This document shows positions 57,725 to 64,000 of a stretch of DNA of 64,000 nucleotides, piece after piece. Source of the DNA: Penicillus capitatus (taxonomy: Eukaryota > Chlorophyta); NCBI GenBank assembly GCA_965649825.1, contig OZ287702.1, positions 1,054,001 to 1,118,000 of the forward strand. The letters are read 5' to 3'. The position numbers were made by a program, and so were the translations under genes. Every line of letters starts with the position of its first letter. The stretch's first letter is position 1. The notes under the pieces are model-generated. The model searched no databases. It was not told where the DNA came from and worked only from the letters and a program-made list of their open reading frames with translations.

Positions 57725-60700
57725 ATGCTAAGGTGTTCTGCATTTGCTTCTGTTCCGGGTTATAAAGAGCTCCTTGCTCAGGGAAATTTCGAGGATATCT
57801 GCGAGCTCGAAGTCAAGAGGCATGGCCTCGTGCAGATCTTTCGAGCGGGAGAGTCCTTCGCAGGGAGGATTTTCGAACGCATGGGACCGTTTTCGAGAAG
57901 TACGACGGTTCCGCTCTTCTGCAAGGGCTTCTCCGACCCGGAAGAATCGATGCGAGGCCTGGCCCACCTGCCACAGAGTGCTCTGCATCATCGCGTCCAC
58001 GTCCTCTCCGATCAGAATAGTGGCGTGGGGAAGTTCATTTACGTGGGAGATCTCGGGCTTCTGGGCGGCGGAGACAGAGAACCCCCGTCCAGCAGCGATG
58101 CACGCGGACACCAGACTGTCGCCGAAAGCAGTGCCTCTTGTTCAGCGACACAAAGAGATTTGACTCGTTCGGAAAGAGATCTCGTTCGGAGAGTTTTCGC
58201 CAAAAGATCGTACCGAAGCCTCGACGAAGTCGTAAAGGCGTTCAACGAAACGGATGACAATGAGCAGAAAGTAGGCTTGGTGAAAGTGATGCACAAGATC
58301 GTCTACGCCTTGAACGACATGCCCATCGAAGACGCAACCGACAACCGAGGGGCCATTATCCGGGAGTGTCTAGCCATGTGCAGACTGCACAGTGCTGGCG
58401 GTGAACACCTGCTTCTCCACAAGGAGTTCTTCGACGGGCTTCGCGACATGCTGTGCGGCGACACTCTCAACGACAGACATGTGATGGAGGCAATCGAGCA
58501 CACGCTTCAGGGCGTCGACACCGAAGTTTTTGAGAACGATCCGAGCTGTCTCGTTCAACTCGCCGATTCTCTGTTCGCTGCGTTTGATCCGGACAGTATG
58601 AGCTTTTCGAGAGAGACATTCCCCGTGCAATGTAGCTCTATGCACGCTCTTTTCGAGTGTGTGAGGATCCTCCATGATGTCAGCTCGGGCGGTTGGGATC
58701 CAGAAAAGCTTGAAGGGCTCGACGCCAAGTTCGCGGACTGGTGTCGGCGAGTGATCGATCTTTCAGAATACTATCCATTGAACTTCCAAGCGACGCTGGT
58801 GGAGCAGAGTTTGACCTCTTTGCGAACTTCCAAGGGAGCCAACCGCAATGCGAACAATGCAAGGCGCATCGCCAATCTTGCGCGCGGATGGATGGGAAAA
58901 TATCGAGCGGTGCGAAAAGCAATCCACCTTGACTTTGATCTTGGAAAACCAGAATCCGTGACAAGGGCGCCGAAACAAGCGCTGGCACAAGCGCTGAAAC
59001 AAGCGAGACACAGCAATATCGTTTGGAATGAACAGTGCCGTACGTACCACCATGCACTCAACACTGCATGTTTCGCGGCCATGGAAGATCCGTCTAATTT
59101 TGAAGCATTCAACGATCTCGTGTCCTCCATCGTCCTCGAACAAGAAGCGTCCAACCGTGAACACTGCAAGGCTCTGAGGTTTGGCGTAGTGCAGATGTTG
59201 AACATGCTTTCTATCCACGGGAAGGCCGCCGAAGTGCGCGGGACGAGTGCCGAGACTCTCGTAAGCTTCGTCGAACGGACAGATGAATGGGACTGGGCAA
59301 GTGACGCTGATCTCTTCTCGGAGCTGCTCGATAACCTTGCAGAGTTGGGCGTCCAGGGTCACGACGATGAAAAGCGTGCAGCACAGGTCGCCATCGGAAG
59401 ATTGATTTCACTCGCGCACAACCCGGAGTGTGAAGAAGCGCTGTTTAAGTGGCAAGCAGAAGAGAAAAACGAAGAAGAGCTCGATTCGCTATCTTCCGGC
59501 CAATCGCGCGCTTTGGACAGCAAGCTATTTTCGCAAGTGTGGAAAAGCCTCGAAGACGAAGTATGCCTCGCGACGGCCGAAGGTCATTCTCGACCGAAGA
59601 ATGACCATTCTTTAGTCTCGCCTTACATCGTTCGCTACTTTGCTGGAAGGAAAGAAGAATTTGAAAAACTCATCAACGCGTTCACAACGAGCAGCGAAGC
59701 AGTTGTCACCAAGGCAATAGTAGGCCCGGGCGGCATAGGAAAGACCCAGCTGGCAATAAAGGTTTTTGAACGTTTGAGGAACACATGCAACTACGACAAA
59801 GCCTTCTGGATCCCTTCAGATTCCAGGGAGAGCCTCTTCGCCGCCTTCTTACAGATCGCAGATTATCTGATCATTTCCGCATATGACGAAATCGCAGTGC
59901 TCGTCAAACGTGTTCATCAAGAGCTCGGGAGATCGCGATGTCTGTACGTCTTCGACGACGCCCCGGATCTCGATATGATTCGCACATATCTCCCGCCGCA
60001 AGCTGGACATGTCATTGTTACGACGAGAGACGTTGGAGTAGTGGGCTGGGAGAGAGACACGGTGCAGCTCGGGCCGTTCGACGAATGCGAAGCGTGGTTT
60101 CTGGCAAAGCAATTTGGATATACCCAGTCGGCGAACTCGGAGGGTTTGGACGACTTGCTCGAGTTGTTTCCTCTCTATCCACTGACTCTGGCGCAGTTTT
60201 TCTCGATGATGAAGTACGAGGGCGTGTCGAGCCCCGCAGAATGGTTTTATCAAGCAGAACGGTATGCTCCTCCTACGAAAAGCGAAGATAAGGCAGTAAA
60301 AATGCTCTCCGCGAAGCACGACGTTAGAGGAGCCAGTGCGATGGTTTTCCTGTTTCGCTCGAGCGTGCTGAGCATTTCAAACGAACACGGCGATCTAGGA
60401 ACGCATTGTCTTGATATACTCAGCAAACTGGCGCTGCTCGACCCAAATGGAGTGCCCATCGACTGGGTGTACAAATGGTACGAACATGAAGATTTACAAA
60501 CCAAGATAAGAACGCAGAAATCCATAAGGCTCCTTGAGCGGTACTCTTATGTCTCGTGGAACGCAGAAAACAATCAGATCTACATCCACGCCGAGACACA
60601 GCTTCTTGCAAGACAATTGCTTTTACACATCGATGAAATTACCACCGGCCGAGCCGAGGAGCGCAAAGAAGAGGCCGGAGACAAGGCCAGAGATCAAATA

Positions 60701-61858
60701 AACATCGTCTTGAATTCGATCGTTCAATCTATTGGCGATTTGAAAATGGATTGTTCAAATCGAGAATCGCAGACCTCGCTCACTCGAAACATGATTTCGC
60801 TCCTCGAACAGTGTGAGAAGAGCCAAAACATCAGCGCGGAGTTCGCATTAGTCAGAATCATGGGAAGGATTTTCGCCGAGATATGCATGTTTTCCGAGTC
60901 GCTCAAGTTCAATAAAAGGGCCCTAGAGATGTGCGAGCGCATTCGCTGTGGAGAAGATAATCCAGAACTCGTCTCCTGCATCGTGAACTGCAGCATCTCA
61001 CTCTCGAAGATGGGAAGGGACAGAGAAGGCCTGCCTCTCATTGAGCGGGCCCTCGGGATGTGCGAGCGTGTCCACGGCGAAGTGGACCATCCGGACCTGG
61101 TCCGTTGCATCAGAGAGTACGCTATCGCACTCTCAAAGCTGGGAAGGTACAACGAAGCTCTTCCGTTTGACAAAAAAGCCCTCGATATGTGCGAGCGTCT
61201 CCATGGCGGTAAGGACCATGAGCAACTCGCCGATTGCATCAGAGAGTACGCTATCGAACTCTCAAAGCTGGGAAGGTACAGTGAAGCTCTTCCGTTTGAC
61301 AAAAAGGCCGTTGAGATGTACGAGCGCATCCACGGAGGAGCAGACCATCCGGACCTCGCCGATTGCATCAGAGAGTACGCTATCTCACTCTCGAAGATTG
61401 GAGAGGACGACGAAGCTCTACCACTCCTCAGGAGAGCCCTCAAGATGTGCGAGCGCATCCACGGTGGAGTGGACCATCCGGATCTGATTCGTTGCATCCA
61501 AAACTACGGCGCCCTACTCGCAAAGACGGGAAGTAAGAGTCAAGCTTTACCACTCCTCAAGAAGGCCGTCGAAATGTTTAAGCGCCTCCACAAAGGAGCG
61601 GACCATCCGGAACGCGTTAATTGCATCAGAAACTATGCCGTCTTACTCTCGATGTTAAACAGAAACAACGAAGCTCTACCACACCTTAGGGAAGCCCTCG
61701 AGATGTGCGAGCGCATCCACGGAGGAGCGGACCATCCGGACCTCGTCGATTGTCTCAAAGAGTACGCCTTCGGACTTGCAAGGATGGAAAGGCACATCGA
61801 AAAGGTTATCTTACTTAAAGAAGCGGAAGACATGCTTGATCGACTTGGCAACCAATGA
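57725..61858 (+). CDS. STAND NTPase: NB-ARC domain with C-terminal TPR repeats
   Basis: Single exon, 1,377 aa. The first ~640 residues are helical and unrecognised (a possible effector or armadillo-like region). The NB-ARC module has Walker A VGPGGIGKTQLAIKVFERL (residues ~665-683), kinase-2 RCLYVFDDAPD (~739), the RNBS-B-like HVIVTTRD and a GLPL-like ELFPLYPLTLAQF (~817). It is followed by a winged-helix-like HCLDILSKLALLDPNGVPIDW. From ~1,060 at least seven 42-residue kinesin-light-chain-type TPRs follow (ALDMCERLHGGKDHEQLADC pattern, 126-bp period). This is the architecture of NLR-like sensors: TPRs sense, ATP binding drives oligomerisation. No TIR, CARD or protease N-domain is visible. 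Lack of introns contrasts with neighbours and may mean retrotransposition or transfer. Confidence 0.9.
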   Translation: MLRCSAFASVPGYKELLAQGNFEDICELEVKRHGLVQIFRAGESFAGRIFERMGPFSRSTTVPLFCKGFSDPEESMRGLAHLPQSALHHRVHVLSDQNSGVGKFIYVGDLGLLGGGDREPPSSSDARGHQTVAESSASCSATQRDLTRSERDLVRRVFAKRSYRSLDEVVKAFNETDDNEQKVGLVKVMHKIVYALNDMPIEDATDNRGAIIRECLAMCRLHSAGGEHLLLHKEFFDGLRDMLCGDTLNDRHVMEAIEHTLQGVDTEVFENDPSCLVQLADSLFAAFDPDSMSFSRETFPVQCSSMHALFECVRILHDVSSGGWDPEKLEGLDAKFADWCRRVIDLSEYYPLNFQATLVEQSLTSLRTSKGANRNANNARRIANLARGWMGKYRAVRKAIHLDFDLGKPESVTRAPKQALAQALKQARHSNIVWNEQCRTYHHALNTACFAAMEDPSNFEAFNDLVSSIVLEQEASNREHCKALRFGVVQMLNMLSIHGKAAEVRGTSAETLVSFVERTDEWDWASDADLFSELLDNLAELGVQGHDDEKRAAQVAIGRLISLAHNPECEEALFKWQAEEKNEEELDSLSSGQSRALDSKLFSQVWKSLEDEVCLATAEGHSRPKNDHSLVSPYIVRYFAGRKEEFEKLINAFTTSSEAVVTKAIVGPGGIGKTQLAIKVFERLRNTCNYDKAFWIPSDSRESLFAAFLQIADYLIISAYDEIAVLVKRVHQELGRSRCLYVFDDAPDLDMIRTYLPPQAGHVIVTTRDVGVVGWERDTVQLGPFDECEAWFLAKQFGYTQSANSEGLDDLLELFPLYPLTLAQFFSMMKYEGVSSPAEWFYQAERYAPPTKSEDKAVKMLSAKHDVRGASAMVFLFRSSVLSISNEHGDLGTHCLDILSKLALLDPNGVPIDWVYKWYEHEDLQTKIRTQKSIRLLERYSYVSWNAENNQIYIHAETQLLARQLLLHIDEITTGRAEERKEEAGDKARDQINIVLNSIVQSIGDLKMDCSNRESQTSLTRNMISLLEQCEKSQNISAEFALVRIMGRIFAEICMFSESLKFNKRALEMCERIRCGEDNPELVSCIVNCSISLSKMGRDREGLPLIERALGMCERVHGEVDHPDLVRCIREYAIALSKLGRYNEALPFDKKALDMCERLHGGKDHEQLADCIREYAIELSKLGRYSEALPFDKKAVEMYERIHGGADHPDLADCIREYAISLSKIGEDDEALPLLRRALKMCERIHGGVDHPDLIRCIQNYGALLAKTGSKSQALPLLKKAVEMFKRLHKGADHPERVNCIRNYAVLLSMLNRNNEALPHLREALEMCERIHGGADHPDLVDCLKEYAFGLARMERHIEKVILLKEAEDMLDRLGNQ
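60905..61810 (+). repeat. 126-bp coding TPR repeats
   Basis: At least seven units of 42 codons, each with gcgcatccacgg...gaccatccgga-like cores (e.g. near 60935, 61060, 61195, 61325, 61450, 61580, 61705). Similarity between some units at the DNA level is high, indicating recent duplication or gene conversion. Confidence 0.85.
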
Positions 61859-62294
61859 ACCTGCTTTCTTATTGACTTCATCTCTGTCTTAAACCTTCGA
61901 TGTTCTTAAAGCTCTCTTGCTATGTTTTAAAGATTTTAAAACGGTATGCTAGCAAAATTACCTTGATTGTCACATTCAAATGCCGTATGAAATCTGTCAC
62001 ACTGAGATACAAAACGGGGGACAATGAGTCTTGTTAACATCTCAGATTTTAAGATCGTTTACGTTCGCGTGTGTTGTTCACGACAGCGCGACATGGTTTT
62101 GCACTTGCCGGTCCAAGATGCAAAGTGGTCTACGCATTTTCGCCGGCCTTTTTTCGCGTTGTTTCCTTCGGGATGTGTCTGTTAAACGTTGCTTCAGAAG
62201 ACGCAGTAAAGTTCTTAAAAGAAAGCTCGTGCGCAGAAGTTCCAAATCTAATCGAATCTCTTTTTACTTATACGCATGATGTGATGTTACCACC
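61859..62294. other. Spacer between STAND gene and retroelement
   Basis: About 430 bp, T-rich at first. Frames near 62031-62301 are open but carry no motif; they could be the edge of the retroelement. Confidence 0.3.
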
Positions 62295-62881
62295 GTGCTG
62301 AGCACGGGACGATGTTCAGTAATGATCTTCATTACTTGCCTTCATCATCCCATCTCGACAGTGTCCGCTACACCTATCCTCGAAAAGAGTGAACGTGTTT
62401 CTGTTCGACAGCATAACTTTTCTGACCGTCGCACTACAGTATCTCCTACGCGCAAAGTGGTCCGTGGGAATTTTTCTGGTGTCGGTCGGATTCTGCATAA
62501 CCCCCAACTAATCACTCATGTCACTACTTCGGATCCTGATTCATCTGAGCGCCCAGATGTTCATTCGGGATTGCAGTCCATTCCCTTTTCTGTTTGGCAG
62601 CCTCGTTTTCCTTACTTGTTTACTGATGACAATTGTGGATATGGTATATCTGCACCTCATAGGGCTCTCGCTGTTCACGCCAATGAACTCGTTTGGAAGT
62701 CTCCTGTTCCTTTCTCGAATTTTGGTACTCCTCCGTGGTTGACGGATTGTTCTCCTCAGGCTGCACAAGCTGAGATTCGGTCACTACTATCCAGAGGGGT
62801 TATTCAGGAACTCAAACCTTTTGACCGTGGATTCTTTCGCCGATTGTTTCCTTAAAAACCTGATGGTCGTGTTAGAGTTGT

Positions 62882-63085
62882 GATGGGGGTACACCAACGG
62901 TTCTGGCCCCGCGGACCGGACACGCTGTCCGCTTCCTGATGGGACGGCGGTCCGCGGGTGCCGACGGGTATATAAGCTGACGTCACGCCCTGCCTGTAGC
63001 ATTTGCATTTGCTCAGGTTCGTCCCTCCGCTTCGCCGTGGCGCGTGCGCGCGACGCGGTGCGTCTTTCGTTTGGCATCCCCGTCA
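62882..63085. mobile_element. 204-bp MITE-like insertion in the RT sequence
   Basis: GC-rich segment splitting the conserved RVRVVVDFQKLN region of the RT. It is flanked by AGTTGT on both sides (62876-62881 and 63086-63091), a 6-bp target-site duplication; without it the reading frame is continuous across the site. The ends are imperfect terminal inverted repeats (GATGGGGGTACACC versus tGACGGGGATGCCA read from the other end). Inside are an inverted repeat (cccgcggaccg near 62911, cggtccgcggg near 62947) and a TATATAAG box at 62969-62976. It has no coding capacity. Confidence 0.75.
62911..62957. repeat. Inverted repeat inside the 204-bp insertion
   Basis: An 11-bp inverted repeat, cccgcggaccg and cggtccgcggg, separated by ~25 bp; a second palindromic stretch (gcggac...gtccgc) lies in the first arm. 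It can form a stable hairpin. Confidence 0.7.
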
Positions 63086-64000
63086 AGTTGTTGTCGATTT
63101 TCAAAAGTTAAATCTTTACTCTGAGGTGTGGAACTCGTACACCCCTGATACTTGCACCGCTCTTCGTGCGGTTGATCCATCTTGGCGTTTGTTTACTGTC
63201 CTTGACCTTCGAGATGGTTACTTTCATATACCTGTCGACACTTCCTTAAGTTCACTGTCTTGCTTCTTTTGTTTTGGTCGCCGATATCGTTTCGTGACAC
63301 TTCTCAAGGTTGGACATCCAGTGTTGGATTCTTCAATGATAGAGTGCGGCGTATTTTGGGCCACCTCCCAGGCACTGCTTATTTTGATGACATTGTTGTG
63401 GGGGACACGATGAGAAATCACACGGTCGTAATTTGGAGGCCGTCTTATCAGCTTTACAGACTGCTGGAATGCACGTGAACCCATAAAAAGTTCAGCTTTG
63501 TAGCCCGACTGTACAGTTCTTGGGTTTTCTCTATCTGGTGATGCGTACCATCAACGCAATTATATCTCTAGGCAACTTGCCCAATTAATTGCCAGCGGTT
63601 AGTTCGAAGAAAGATCTTCAACGTATTTTGGGTATTTTCACTGCGTGTCGGGGTACTTGTCCTGGGTAGGGGCTTGCTAGCGCACCTCTTGACGCTTATC
63701 TTCAAACCCGTGTTCGAGAAGTTGACTGGTCGGTGGTGCAAAACATCGTCCGTTCGGTGGCCGCCCATCTACTACGTGACTCGCTTTCTTTTTGGCGTTG
63801 TGTTTCCTGTCCTGTTTTTCACTTAGAAGTCGATGCTCCTCTCTTCAGAACTCCGTCCGGTATTATAGAGTCCTACGTTGTGGACCACTTGCTCCGCACC
63901 ACGCAGAAGGAGTTCTGCTCGTTCTTGTTGACGAAAGTGATCGAGGCGTTTCTGAAAAGTCGGATATAACGGTGGGTATGGAAAGAGGCGCGCGGGATGG

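Larger units (their letters stand above)
62295..64000 (+). mobile_element. Decayed LTR-type (Ty3/gypsy-like) retroelement, RT/RNase H part
   Basis: Fragments of one polymerase are readable in order: AQAEIRSLLSRGVIQEL and GFFRRLFP (RT entry), then a stop; PDGRVRV; after an insertion VVDFQKLNLYS; WRLFTVLDLRDGYFHIPVD; RYRFVTL, a frame change, then GWTSSVGFFNDRVRRIL and the catalytic AYFDDIVVG (YxDD box). Later pieces (near 63480-63530 PTVQFLGF; near 63800 FHLEVDAP) fit the connection and RNase H domains. Stops, at least two frameshifts and the insertion show that it is dead. No LTR is identified because the right end lies outside the window. It does not contribute a functional gene. Confidence 0.8.

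Noticed and set aside
62941-62980. TATATAAG as a retroelement LTR promoter
   Set aside because: It lies inside the 204-bp insertion bounded by target-site duplications, in the middle of the RT, so it cannot be the host element's LTR.

Overview
This window is eukaryotic nuclear DNA, most likely from a green alga. The best lineage marker is a complete nuclear psbR gene (photosystem II PsbR, known to me only from the green lineage) whose product starts with a simple transit-like leader. Supporting it are a YbeY-HAD fusion of the kind known as chloroplast YbeY in plants, an ABC1-kinase protein with an Arg-rich organelle leader, and an F-box protein resembling plant SKIP31. A STIL/Ana2-type centriole protein suggests that the alga builds centrioles or flagella. 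I cannot name the genus.

Genes are dense and broken by very short introns, mostly 45-60 nt. The exon joins given here were inferred by hand from reading-frame continuity and family motifs. Neighbouring genes are extremely close: divergent start codons lie 12-38 bp apart at three places, one convergent pair overlaps by 33 bp of coding sequence, and one same-strand pair is separated by 2 bp.

Layout. 1-20 kb: PPR protein (runs off the left edge), omega-like glutathione transferase, STIL-like protein, histidine acid phosphatase, a small conserved-looking protein, MAPEG protein, F-box protein, TFIIS-N domain protein, YbeY-HAD, J-domain protein, PsbR, an incompletely resolved multi-exon gene, and a USP-domain protein. 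20-32 kb: sparse flanks around a large gene for a surface protein (signal peptide, right-handed beta-helix repeats, Cys-rich module, membrane segments) that carries a 153-bp tandem array and two apparent frameshifts. 32-49 kb: compact housekeeping block with a possible Mediator subunit, Dim1 rRNA dimethylase, membrane-anchored methyltransferase, CDC6, a bZIP gene and its paralogue without a bZIP, a coiled-coil protein, a divergent cyclophilin, ABC1 kinase, UCH37-type deubiquitinase, a plastid membrane protein and uracil-DNA glycosylase. 49-62 kb: an intact 2,093-aa paralogue of the beta-helix protein on the minus strand and a 1,377-aa NB-ARC/TPR STAND ATPase. 62.3-64 kb: a decayed LTR-type retroelement with a 204-bp MITE-like insertion inside its reverse transcriptase.

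The housekeeping genes cover DNA replication and repair (CDC6, UNG), transcription, rRNA modification, protein turnover and plastid function. The 21-29 and 49-62 kb segments look like an accessory region of fast-evolving surface proteins and an NLR-like sensor beside transposon debris. That functional link is inference.
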